Source of the DNA: Benincasa hispida
Lineage: Eukaryota; Streptophyta; Magnoliopsida; Cucurbitales; Cucurbitaceae
DNA length: 64,000 bases
Assembly (NCBI RefSeq): GCF_009727055.1
Contig: NC_052350.1
Location: 21,519,364-21,583,363 of the forward strand
Reading direction: 5' to 3'
Below are positions 23,161 through 34,467 of this stretch, piece after piece. The notes below the pieces were generated by a model. That model saw nothing but the letters and a program-made list of their open reading frames with translations, was not told where the DNA came from and ran no database searches. The first letter of the stretch is position 1. The number at the start of each line of letters is the position of its first letter. The position numbers and the translations under genes are program-made.

Positions 23161-23262
23161 TTGTGTTTCCTTCGAGATTCACCAGTTTGTGTTTCCTTCG
23201 GGATTCACCAGTTTTTGTTCCTTTCGGGATTCACCAGTTTTTGTCTCCTTCGGGATTCACTA
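23161..23262 (+). repeat. Tandem repeat in LTR, about 26-bp period, four units
   Basis: Four near-identical units built on TTTCCTTCGGGATTCACCAG. Confidence 0.85.
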
Positions 23263-24707
23263 GAGGTAGTGGGCATACTTAACTACAGTAGGATAGGACT
23301 CAGTCTTCTTCTTGTTTCATGTGCATATGTGTCCCATGAGGACTAGAGCAGTTATACGTTTCACCAGAGGTGAGTATCTAGAGGACATAGATACCCAGCC
23401 TGACCCCAGTAGTGGGGTTACTTAACTGAGTATTTTATACTCATTTTTTCTCATGTTGTTGTTTCAGATAAGGGTAGAGATGCATCGGCGATGGACAAGT
23501 GGAATTCGTGATTGAGCCATTGGGACTAGTTTTTACGCTTCCGCTTATGAGATTTAAAGTTCTTTTCATGTTTCTCTTAATTTTTAGTTTTGATGTTTAA
23601 AACTTACTTTTAAGAATCGTTTTTCAGATTTATTTATTATCCTTTATGATTTATGGGTATCCTACTATTGATTTAGTATTTGAATTTAATGAAAGTCTTT
23701 TGAACCTACCTTATTTAATTAGCATTTATTTTGCCATAACCGAGTGTCATTTTGAGTTCCATGCATGCATGTATTTAGTAGCGGCCTAACTTAAGTCCTA
23801 ATGGGTCGGGTCGTTACATTAAAAGTTTATATTTTTCTTAACTTTTTCTTTGAATGATATTATGTTCTTCCACTTTTTCTTTTGTGCACAATCATTTTTT
23901 TTTCAATAGGCGAATACAATCTTTTCTTTTTTCATAGTATCACATTACAAACTATCATGCAACACAACTCTCTAACTGATGAGGCCTTTCGAGATGACAA
24001 CTAGATTAACTCAAATTAACTCATTATTTAGTTAAAGGTTATGAATTACAGTGACTACATGTTAAAAATAAAATAGACTCCAAAGGGGACTTAAATAAAT
24101 CATAATTCAAGAATATGCTATTTCTATTTTCCCAGTAAATTATCTAACGTGCATATTCAAAGTACATCATAGACAATTATCATCAAAAGCATACATATAA
24201 ACTTTCTCAACATCATATCTACTAAAAGAAATCGAAAAAATTACTCCAATTTTTTGCTCATTAAATTAACATGAATAACATCGATAATTTCCTAATTAAC
24301 ATGCATCCCAAGATAAAAACAACTCTTATACAAAAGTATGTAGTATGCCTCCCACCCCAAACTTAGAATGATGCATTATCCCCAATACATGAAAAAGAAT
24401 ATAACAGTCACACAAAATAATTGGTACAAGCCTGGGAATGTGCGGGAGTCCATCAAAATAGGTTGGTAGCAAGAGTACTTTGTGTTACTAATCGGCTCAT
24501 GTAAGAGAGACTAGAAAATTATTAGGACTCTCATGGAAGCCAACCTAAGAAAATACAATAAAAGAAATTATTAAAATAACATGAACCAATAAAACTTGGG
24601 TTTCCTCTCAAGAAGGCGCTAGGTTTAACGTCTTAAGCTAGATGAAAAGAGATTCTTATCAAGTTACATAAAAATTCTCCCATTTTTCATAGCATTTCTT
24701 GTTCAAA

Positions 24708-25368
24708 TCAATGTAACTTACTAAGGCTAGTAGGCTTTCCCTCTTTTCCTGGGCTTCTAACAACAGAAAAATATTTTTTTTTATTTTTCATATATGGAAA
24801 GTGAAAAGAAAAAGACTCAAAATCAGAAAAATCAGAAAAATATTGACAAGGCTCGTGATATGTAATGAAAGAATCAACAAAAATAGGAGGATTTTCAAAG
24901 GATAAATAATTTAGTTTTTCAACCGCAAACTTTATCTCTTGAATATCTTCCTCAACATGAAGCAAAAATTCTTCCTCATTCTCACAAACCAACTCCTTGG
25001 TTGACTCTACTTGAAGGGGTTCAAACAGGAGAGAAGGTTCGATAACGGGAGGACTCTCTAGAGATGACAAACAAGGTTTTTCATCCTTTACCTTAATCTC
25101 TTGGCCATCCTTAAGAAAATAAAGCATAATTTCTCTCTAAATCTCACAAACCTTATCTTTAAAATTTCTCACCTCCCTCTAACTCATCCTCATCCTCATC
25201 CTCACAATATACAACCCTAAGACTCCCTACCTTGGTGGGATTGGAAGTATTGCCCTTACTTAAGGCTCTAATTGGTTCAACCATCAGACTAGGTTGACTA
25301 CTTGTACAGTTTAGGGAAGCCTCATTCTTTACCACTAAGACTTCTGCTTTAGCTTCTATACTCTTCAC
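24708..25368 (-). pseudogene. Family-B conserved acidic frame (B-minus copy)
   Basis: Two minus-strand frames: 25368-25159 (ending in an acidic CEDEDEDELEGG run) and 25127-24708, which begins MLYFLKDGQEIKVKDEKP and continues with STKELVCENEEEFLL and EEDIQEIKF. The second closely matches the B-plus frame at 34192-34467. Both copies share an in-frame TAG just before LYF-KDGQE, so either two proteins are made or an old stop was inherited. No known motif is visible; function unknown. It occupies the gag position of the element. Confidence 0.55.
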
Positions 25369-25510
25369 AGTTCATTTGTCTAGATTCCCTTGCAGCTCAC
25401 TTATAACCCTTACACTCCTCTCACAATCTAAGATGTAGTCTTGCATCATCTTGAGTAAGGAAGGCTTCACCTCTAATGGGGTTGGATTGTAACAATCATA
25501 CTCATAAGAG

Positions 25511-26177
25511 GGAAAGGGAAAGAAGAGTTATTTGGCTTCTAATCAAGAATGCATAAATACAAAAGTTAATTCATGAATGCAAAAGGGAAAGAAGAGTTAT
25601 TTGGCTTCTAATCACGTTTCCATGATGAATTTAGCCTTTGAACAATCTTTGATCACTCTAGCATCATGAAGAATCCATACTCTACTCTAAACCCTCTCTC
25701 TAGGCCTCAAGAACTATAAATTTTGATATGGAGGCCGAAAAAAAATCCTAGGTTGAATAGGCAAGATTTTTTCAAAAAAGGAAAGTTGGACATTTCCATG
25801 ATGCACAAAAAATGATGGAAGGTAGTTAGAGGCTTTTAATGGCGCACAAAAGATGATGGGCGACAGAAATTTGCATATAAACCTCTCATCAAAATGCGTG
25901 AGGATAGTGTTGCAGTGCCTTGCTCAATGTTGCCCCCCTTTTTTCCACATCCTCATGTTTTCTTCCATGTTTTTTTCCACTATTTTTTATGCTTGGCTTA
26001 TGGTTGACTTCATTGGGCTTATTTAGGTCCTTTTTTTTTTTTTTACTCATTTTGACATTTAATCTCTATCCGAAACGTAACCCTAAAAACACTAGAAAAC
26101 ATCATCAAATCTAACAAGAATTATGTTAAAACTATCCTAAATCAAGGGCAAATAACACACATTTTAGGCGTGTTTCA
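25511..26177 (-). repeat. B-minus 5' LTR, truncated
   Basis: On the minus strand the LTR starts at 26177 (TGAAACACGCC) and matches the start of the other family-B LTRs, but its distal half and the primer site are missing. Near 25511 it joins internal sequence directly. A partial duplication of GGGAAAGAAGAGTTATTTGG (about 25513 and 25588) marks the junction. Confidence 0.75.
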
Positions 26178-27080
26178 AGTACCAAGCAAACTAGTAGCTA
26201 AAACACCTTATGAATTGTGGCATCTCCACATCTAGGGTTGTCTAGCTGAGGCTAGGCCATACAAGAACTATTAGTTGCTATTTTGTTAGGTATCTTAAGC
26301 GCTCTCGGGGTTTCAAGATTTATGATCCCACTTCTAGATCATTGTTTGAGATAGAAAATGCCAGATTCTTTGAGGATATTGAGTTTAGAGGGGAAGATAA
26401 CACAAGGAAAGTTGTATTTAAAGAGAAATTAGTTTGTTTTCCTAATGTGGCTATAAATGATGTTCGGGTTCTAATTCCTTACTTCATTATTGAACCAATT
26501 ATAGAACAAGATAACATTGTAGTCCCCATTATTGAACCTGAAGTTTAAACTCAACAATCTCAAGAAATGCCACTAAGAAGATCCATTAAAGAGAAACGAA
26601 GTGTAATTCTAAATTATTATATTGTGCTTCTTCAAGAATATCAGGATGATATAGGTGTAATGAAAGATGGCCCGATCAACTTCCAACAAGCACTACAAAG
26701 TTCTAACTCTCAAAAGTGGATAAATGCTATGGAAAAGGAAATAAATCCATGAAAGACAATGACATTTGAAAACTTGTCGAATTGCCATCAAGAGTGAAAC
26801 CCATAGGTTGTAAATGGATATTTAAAACCAAAAGGGATTCACAAGGCAATATTTAAAATTATAAAGCTTGTCCTATTGCAAAGGGTTTTACTCAAAACTA
26901 AGGCATTGATTATAAAGAAACTTTCTCTCTGGTATCATTGAAAGACTCTTTTAGGAAAATCATGGCAGTTAGCCCACTTTGATTTAGCGTTACATCAAAT
27001 GGATGTAAAAACTATGTTTCTCAATGGAAACATTGATGAGATGATTTATATGATGCAACCAAAATTTGGTGTCTGGTAAT
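26178..27080 (+). pseudogene. Copia-1 integrase end and reverse transcriptase N-terminal part
   Basis: Begins VPSKLVAKTPYELW and shows integrase C-terminal wording (GCLAEARPY, ENARFFEDIEFRG). A linker frame (26342-26548) follows, then the RT start (GPINFQQALQSSNSQKWINAMEKE; VVNGYLKPKG; MDVKTMFLNGNIDEMIYMMQPK). Several stops and frame shifts are present. It is cut at 27080 by the lone LTR; the RT continues at 28607. Confidence 0.85.
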
Positions 27081-28601
27081 TTGATAACTTGTAGAAATAC
27101 AAGTTATTGTTCTTTCAAAGCTGGAATAATTAGGATTAATATGATGTAAACGCATTCACAATAAAGTAAAAACCAATGGAAATGAATATATGTGATAAAC
27201 TCATGAATAGTATCCTTTAAGTAGAAATTGCATCACTAACACATTTTAATGCATGAATCAGGAGAATTTACTAAGTGTTGCAGACAAAGCCAACACAAGG
27301 AGCATATGTCTAACTTATCCAACGCATGGTAGATACATTTGGCTCGTGTAATTAACGTAAAATCACAACTTGCAAGCATGGACAATTGACAGGTAGCATC
27401 TGAACGAAGCAGAATGCATGCGGCTAACTCGTATGGAGTTTAATGTAGTCACATCACCAAGTGACTGAGTTGATTGCCTATATAAGGAGAAGCTGCCTAC
27501 AAAAGAGTTAGTGAGTTAGTTAGAGAGTTAGACACTTAAACACTTAGAAAATTTGTAGATTCTTCATCTCTGTCAATTGCAAGAAAAAATAGGAGGAACG
27601 ATTACCGTTTCCCACCGTTGGTAACGAAGTGCTGCTGAAAAAAAGCTCAAGAGAGAGATCTTCTTCATCCCTTCTATGTTGTTGTCAACAGCATGCACAA
27701 AAACGAGTCAAAGGGAACAAAAGATTGTACCCTACGACTTAACTCTTTTCCTTTACTTAGCATTTTCATTCATCTTCTTACTTGATTGAACTGAGATTCT
27801 ATGTAACGAAACATACTTCTTCAATTCAATCTCCATTTCAACCATTTCCACATTCCCATCTGTTGAATTACAAAGTTTTTTGTGTGTGTGAAGTTTACTT
27901 ACTTAATATTTGCATAAAGGATATTGGTTGAATCCACCTGATCAGTCGATTGAAGTAAAAGCACTTAGTTACTCGAGAGAGTAAGTATATGGAACTCATC
28001 ATGTCACTTGTCTGTTCATTTTGACTAACGCATGCATCTTAGAGATAAGATAAATGTGGCAGTTACATCAAGAGATGTTAAGCACAAACTAGAGAACAGA
28101 TTCTAATTGCATTGCACACATACACTTAGATTCTACCAAGCATCTTTACGAGCAACACTTCATTTTACTGTGCTTACATAGGCTCGTTTTTATAACTAAG
28201 GAATCAACGCATACCCTCGAACGCATGACCCATTCATCCATGTACCTTCTTCCTCTTTATATGAACTTCTACTTTCTCTTATATGAGTGTTAAATAGTTT
28301 AGTGTACATATCCGACAGATACCGTTAATTGGTAAACCACTGCAAACAGATTAGTAAACCATCTTGCGTTAGTCTACACTAGATTCCCTGCGTTCAACCC
28401 TGGGCTTACCAGGATACTTAAGTTAGATTTATACTTATGTCTAACATAAGAAAACTTGTATGCAACTGGCAAAGCGTGCTTGAATATTGATTTATCATCT
28501 ATCCGACGCATACCATCATCTTCATGCTAAGAAATAGATCATTCAATTTTCCACAATCATTCTCAAATATCAATCATCTTCAGAAGGGAAAACGGCCAAC
28601 G
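27081..28601 (+). repeat. Solo LTR of Athila lineage in Copia-1 RT
   Basis: 1521 bp starting TGATAACTTGTAG and ending CCAACG, with TSD TAATT at 27076-27080 and 28602-28606. Joining the flanks at the TSD restores the copia RT frame. It is related to the element A LTR (CGCATGCATC-TAGAGATA, CTTACCAGGA) and rich in ACGCAT. The last two bases are CG rather than CA, probably a substitution. No internal sequence is present, as expected after LTR-LTR recombination. A possible TATA (CCTATATAAGG) is at about 27478. Confidence 0.85.
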
Positions 28602-30177
28602 TAATTCAAAGTCTATAGTGTGCAAATTGAAAAAATCCATCCACGGTCTCAAGCAAGCCTCTTGTCAATGGTATCACAAATTCCATGAAGTAATTACCTC
28701 ATTTGGTTTTAAGGTGAATATAGTGGAAAATTGTGTATATCACGAGTTTAGTGGGTGTAAATAAATTTTTCTAGTATTGTATGTCGATGGCATACTCATA
28801 ACAAGTAATGATTGGGCTTATTGCATGACATTAAGAGGTTTCTCAAAAAGAATTTTGAGATGAAAGATCTTGTTGATACTTCTTTTGTATTAGGAATTGA
28901 AATACTACGTGATTTTCTCAAAGTATTTTGAGATTGCCACAAAAGAACTATATTGAAAAGATTTTGAGTAGATTTGGCATGAAAGATTATGCACTAGGAG
29001 ATATCTCTATCGGTAAAGGTAATGAATTTCATTTAGGTCAATGCCCCAAGACCGTACTCGAGACAAAGGAGATGCAGAAGGTTGCCTATGCTTCACCTGT
29101 TGGAAGTCTATTATATGCGTCCAGATATTGTGTTCATAGTTAGAGCATCAGGAAGATATTGAGTAACCCAGGGATGGATCATTGGAAAACAGACAAATAG
29201 GTTATGAGGTATTTGAAGATAACAAAAGATTATATGCTCACTTATTGGAGATCAGAAGTTTTGGAGATCATTAGGTTTCTGATTCCGATTATGTCGGATT
29301 CCAAGACATTTTGCGATCCTCTTCAGGCTATATCTTCATGTTGGCTTCAGAATTTGTATCCTGAAAAAGTGTTAAACAAACACTAATGGTTTCTTCTACC
29401 ATGGATGCTAAGTTTATAGCATGTTATGAGGCGTCTAATTATGGAATATGGTTGTGAAATTTTTTTAGTAGATTACGAATAGTGATTAGCATAGAAAGAC
29501 CACTAAAATTATTTTGTGAGAATAAGTTGGTAATGATGTATTCCAATAACAATAAAAGCAATATAAAGTCAAAGCATTTAGACGTCAAGTTTCTAGTTGT
29601 GAAACAAAGATTCAGAATGACCAAATTTTGATAGAACATATTGGAATAATCTCTATGGCGGCAGATTCATTGACTAAAGGTTTACCATCTAAAGTTTTTC
29701 ATGAGCACATTACTCACATGGGTGTTAGTCACTTTTCTGACCCATGGTTTAGTAGGAGTTTTTTATTAAGGATGTTCTTTGACCTTATTTATTCATTTTC
29801 TATATAGAATAAAGTTGATGATTTATGTTTATAATCTAAAGTTGTTTATCATGCATGCAGATTTTGTAATTGTATTTAAAGAATGATCTCATCATGGAAT
29901 TTGGGACAATTGAAAACAGGCGTGATATAAATCACTTTGCATATAATTGTCATGTTATCCATCCATACTTGATCTATGTCATTGAATGTAAGGGTACAGG
30001 TGATCAAGAAAGGTTTAGTTATCAGGGTAGTGACAAAAGCTGTCTTGATTCCATGCTGATACAGGAGATTGACCAGATTGAACTAAAGGGAAATTTTATT
30101 ATTTAAATAATATTCCATGCTTAAGGTTTATGTGATTTAATTACATCAAGTATAAAAACGTAGTCCAAGTGGGAGAT
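28602..30177 (+). pseudogene. Copia-1 RT C-terminal part, RNase H and polypurine tract
   Basis: Reads VCKLKKSIHGLKQASCQWYHKFHE, then LYVDGILITSND, where the catalytic YVDD has become YVDG. It continues with QKNYIEKILSRFGMKDY, then RNase H pieces (DSDYVGFQD; SVKQTLMVSSTMDAKFIACYEASN; SKHLDVKFLVVKQR; SLTKGLPSKVFHEH). Frame shifts and stops are frequent. The interval closes with the copia polypurine tract AAGTGGGAGAT directly before the LTR. From about 29760 to 30160 nothing is coding. Confidence 0.88.
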
Positions 30178-30484
30178 TGTTAGACGCGTTTTATTTTAAC
30201 ATGTATAATTAAAGTATGGGCTATTGAAACACACCTAAAATGTGTGTTATTTGCCATTGATTTATGATAGTTTTTACATTATTCTTTTTAGATTTGATAG
30301 TGCTTGCTAGTATTTTCAGGGTTATGTTTGGGATAGAGATTACATGTCAAAATGATTAAAAAAAAAAACTAAATAAGCCCAATGAGGTCAAACTCGAGAC
30401 AGGCATCGAAAAAAGGGAAGAAAAGATGGAAGAAAACATAAAGATGTAAAAAGTAGGGCAACAACGAGCATAGTGTCACAGCAC

Positions 30485-32447
30485 TATTAGGTTAAACATT
30501 TTCTATCATCAATAAAGATGTTATTGATATTTATTCAATAATACTGTTGTTGAATATGTAAATTGAACTTGTTAAGACTAAATCCAATAAACTAATATTC
30601 ATGGCTATTATATGAATTCTTGAACTTTATGTGGCGACATAAAAATGGATCAAGTTAGAGTAAATAGCCGGTTTATAGTATATGGATAAGGTTGGGTGCC
30701 TTATTCTGGTAATAATATCGGATGCGGCCCACTCTGTAGTTCAATTTGTTGTAAAGTGCTACAAATGAAGTGATCCAGATTCGTTCATGTAGCGACATAA
30801 GGAGTGAAGGCGTCCTATGTAATGAGTTTACATAAGATCGGACCAAGAAATAAGTCACTCTTACTTTATAACATTGTTTACTGTTTAAGACTAACTATTT
30901 CAAATCGATGGCCTAGGTAACTCGACCTCAATCCTGAGCTAACTATAAACTTCTGTTAATTCGAGATTATTCTTAAATTTGTAAAGGTGAGGGTTGGCTC
31001 AATAGCATCGGCTCAATAAGCCCCCCATTTCAGGGGTAAGACTAGGTAGATAGTTGGGGACATAGGGTGCAAGACGAAATTCGCACCTATCCGATTTAAG
31101 GATAGTGAAAATATTGTTCTTTTAAGTACTAAATCCAGGTCTTGAACAAGGGCCCCTACCCTCACACTGGCTCGAAAGGGACTCGATTTAGTGATTGAAT
31201 TGCAAACCATTGTTCATTAGAGGATTAGCGGGACTTAAGGAGCAAGATGTAATTTCGGGGGTAAAACAGCATTTGACCCAGTCGATATTGCGAACAATCT
31301 ATGAAAGGTCAACTCACTGATTATGGTTAAATCAAGTGGACAGAAATATATCTACAGTGAGGAGAGTGCAACTATCGAACTATAGTGGTGTGTCTCGGTA
31401 GTTAACGAATATTGATTAATTTAGTTTAAAAGAGCTTAGTCAATTAACCTCAAATCATTGGAGCTCGTGATCTGTAGGTCCATAAGGTCTCTCTACTAGC
31501 TCGTAAATCTTGACACCTTGGATTAATATATTGATTGAATTTAAAGTGTTCAGATTCAATTTGGGAATTCAATTTAAAGTGTACAAATTTCAAATCAGGA
31601 TTTGAATTTAAATTGTTCAATTTCAATTTAAGGTTTGGATAATTATGTTAATTAACGTTTAATTTTGTTGAAATTAAACTTAATTAGAGAGTTTAAAATA
31701 TTTAAATATTGATTTAAATATTAATTACATGAATAGGATTCATGTATGAATTAGGTGTTTAATTAATTTAATATTTGTTATTAAATTATTATTTAATTAA
31801 TTAATTAAATTTGTTTAATTAATTTAAATAAATCAATTTCAAATTAAGAAAATAAATTTTGAAATTGAATTTTGTTTAATTTAATTAAATTGAAATTTTT
31901 TAATTTAATTAAATTAAAATGGTTCTTAATTGAGTTTTAAGAAAAATCAATTAAAATTGGAAATTGGTTTGAGTTAGTGGAAAAATCCACATTTTGAGCA
32001 ATTGAAGTGGATTATTTCTAAATCCAACACCTAGCCCATTAGCAAAAGGCTAATTGAAATGTCAATCAGCATTATGACTTAGTGCTTGCATGTATTAGAT
32101 ACATAAATACTTCTATTTTGAAATTGAAGAAGCACTTGAATTTCAGAAATTCTAGTTTTCTCTCCAAAACCCTCTTGCTTCCCTCATCTAATTGATCTCA
32201 ATTTGAGTTCCACCACTCAAATCCAGGTTGGAGAATAGTAGAGAAGATATGTTGATGGTCCATTCTTGATTTGAAGTTCAAATTCATGGAAAGTAGCTTG
32301 GATTTAGTGGATTTCTTCAAAGGTATAAGTTCTTGAAACCCTCTTTTATAAAATTTTGATTTAGCATGCTTTTGAAATTCAAATTAAGTTTAATTAGAGT
32401 GCTTATTGATTCTGATTACTTCCACTGTATGTATGTACATTCCATCA
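30485..32447 (+). repeat. Copia-type solo LTR inside B-plus 5' LTR
   Basis: 1963 bp, TATTAGGTTAAAC...TTCCATCA (first base pair TG changed to TA). Flanks are AGCAC (30480-30484) and GGCAC (32448-32452), one mismatch. Other B LTR copies lack it. Its middle (for example AGAAATATATCTACAGTGAGGAGAGTGCA, given here only as the region 31341-31371) resembles the reverse of the Copia-3 LTR near 56500-56540, so it is a related copia family. The long AT-rich part 31540-31930 is built of ATTTAAATT-like words. Confidence 0.7.
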
Positions 32448-33512
32448 GGCACTACCTTCGGTGCATTTTTTCAATAAGTTTATGAGCAGATTTCTGCCGT
32501 CTTGTCATATTTTGTGCTGCTTTTGACTATCATTCGTCATTATTTGTGTGTCATGAAAAGGTCCAATTTCCTTTCTAGAAAAAATTTGCACTTTTGAAAA
32601 TATTGCCTATTTAACCTAGTGTTTTTGGCAAACCTCCACATCAAAATTTGGAGTTTTTGAGGCCTAAAGAGAGTGTGTAGATCAGAGTATGGATTCTTCA
32701 TGATGCTGGAGTGATAGAAAATCATTCGGAAGTCGTTTGAAGGCCAAATTCATCACTAGAACGCGATTGAAAGCCGAAAAGCTCTTTTTCCCTTTTTTTT
32801 CTTGAATTAATTTCTGTATTTTGGTATTCTTAATGTGATTTTGTCTATGGAAACCATGTTAGGCTAAATTTCTCATAGTGTTAGAGGTAGACGAATTCCT
32901 AGGTTAATTGTTGAACACTTTGCTTCTTGAGTGATGGTTTATATTTACTCTTTCTAGCATGACCATTTTTAATTTTTTTTCAATGTTTGAATGATTCCAT
33001 GATTTAAATCTTGCTTTAGCGAGTAGGCTTTAGATTAGATCATGCATGTTAGACTATCATTTGGCACACAGGAAGTAGTCAATAACGATAGAGCTTGTTG
33101 ATGAAGAGACTTAATGTCAAGCTTCTTAATTCGGTTTCAAGAAATTAGTTATCGTTCATGTTTGCATGAGAAAATATTGCTTCCAGAAGATTCAATTCGA
33201 ATTAAAGACTTGTAGATCTAGGTGTTGTGTTAATTACTTCAAGAATCAAGCAATTTTGTTTAATGATGCCTTTGATGAAATCTATTTTCCTAAAACATTT
33301 CTAGTTTGATAATCTTCATATTTGATCACTTATTTCTTTCTTACATAGTTTAATTTGTTTTCCATTGAAGTCCATCTCCTAAATAAAATTGGAATAATCT
33401 CTGAATTTCTAAAAGATTAATCAATCTGATGCATTGATGATGATACTCAATCTTTTATTCGTTTTCACTATATTATTACTCGACATGTACGCTTGCGCTT
33501 GTGTCAAGTTTT

Positions 33513-33530
33513 TGGCACCGTTGCTAGGGA
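33513..33530 (+). promoter_or_regulatory. Primer binding site of B-plus
   Basis: TGGCACCGTTGCTAGGGA, six bases after the 5' LTR end (33506). It differs by three transitions from the complement of the plant tRNA-Asp(GUC) 3' end. Confidence 0.8.
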
Positions 33531-33812
33531 ACTGACTTTTAATTTTCTTTTAATATATAAGAGATTCAACTAATCTTAATTTAAGGTGTACATTAGTTTA
33601 ATTTTTTTTTATTTCTTCTTGATTTGTGTTTGATTTTTGTTTAATTTTTTTAATTTTCTTGTTTTTTGTTTTTAGGCTTTCCTTGGTTGATGGATTGTGG
33701 TGTTTGCATATCATATCTTATTATATTTTTTTAGTGGGCTTATGAGGGTTTTCAACCTAACTTAGGTCCAACATTACCACGACTACCACCCTTCAATCCT
33801 AATCCTTACTCA

Positions 33813-34467
33813 TTGAGTTATCCCTCCTATAAGTATGATTGTTACAATCTAACCCCATTAAAGGCAAACCCTTCCTTAGTCAAGATGATGCAAGACTACA
33901 TCTTAGATTGGGAGAGAAGTGTGAAGGTTATGAGTGAGCTACAAGGGAATTTAGACAACTTAATTGTAAAGAACATAGAAGCTCAAGCGGAAGCCCTAGT
34001 GGTAAAGAATGAGGTTACCCTAAACCGTGTGAGTAGTCAACCTATTCTGATCAATTAGAGCCCTAAGTGAGGACAATCCTTCCAATCCCACCAAGGCAGT
34101 GAGCTTTAGGGTGGTGTATTGTGAGAATGAGAATGAATTAGAGGGTGGTGAGGCATTTGAAGATGAGTTTCGTGAGATTTAGAGATAAATTGTGCTTTAC
34201 TTTTTTAAGGATGGCCAAGAGATTAAGGTAAAGGATGAAAAACCTTATTTTCCATCTCTAGAGAGTCCTCTCATTATTGAACCTTCTCTCCGGTTTGAAA
34301 CTTGTCAAGTAGAGTCAACCAAGGAATTGGTTTGTGAGAATGAGGAAGAATTTTTGCTTAATGTTGAGGAAGATATTCAGGAGATAAAGTTTGAGGTTGA
34401 ACAGACAAATTCTTTAATCCCTAGAAAATCCTCCTATATTTGTTTATTCTTTCCTTACATATCATGA
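33813..34467 (+). pseudogene. Family-B conserved acidic frame (B-plus copy)
   Basis: Frame 33813-34058 (MSYPSYKYDCYNLTPLKANP, then MMQDYILDWERSVKVMSELQ and a helical AEALVVKNE region) is followed after a shift by 34192-34467 (MLYFFKDGQEIKVKDEKP; STKELVCENEEEFLL; EEDIQEIKF). Both parts have close counterparts in B-minus (25451-24708, reverse). The product would be an acidic, probably helical protein without zinc knuckle or enzyme motif. Similarity between two independent copies suggests the frame mattered when the family was active. Function unknown; a diverged gag is possible. Confidence 0.55.

Larger units (their letters stand above)
21572..23818 (+). mobile_element. Deleted chromovirus-type element (3' LTR plus rearranged upstream piece)
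   Basis: Flanked by TTAAA at 21567-21571 and 23819-23823. A 2101-bp 3' LTR (21718-23818) runs TGTAACACCCCGC...GGGTCGTTACA. Just before it is ACTTTCGAGGACGAAAGTTC...AAGGAGGGAAGAATG, the typical end of a Tekay/Del-type polyprotein region with polypurine tract. The first 146 bp (21572-21717) repeat pieces of LTR start (TAATATAATTTCAGTAACTTT three times), so the 5' LTR and nearly all internal sequence were lost with rearrangement. No coding domain is left. Confidence 0.75.
19835..26177 (-). mobile_element. B-minus: family-B non-autonomous LTR element
   Basis: Bounded by TGATAACACGCG (plus, left) and ...GTGTTTCA (right) with identical 5-bp TSDs AGTAC at 19830-19834 and 26178-26182. On the minus strand a truncated 5' LTR (26177 to about 25511) is followed by a short internal region with one conserved acidic frame and a 3' LTR (21074-19835). 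It contains a chromovirus-type remnant at 21572-23818. It has no protease, RT or integrase. B-plus at 30225-37307 is the same family. Confidence 0.88.

Noticed and set aside
23161..23262. Regular short repeats considered as a CRISPR array
   Set aside because: The units are directly tandem without unique spacers and lie within a plant retrotransposon LTR.
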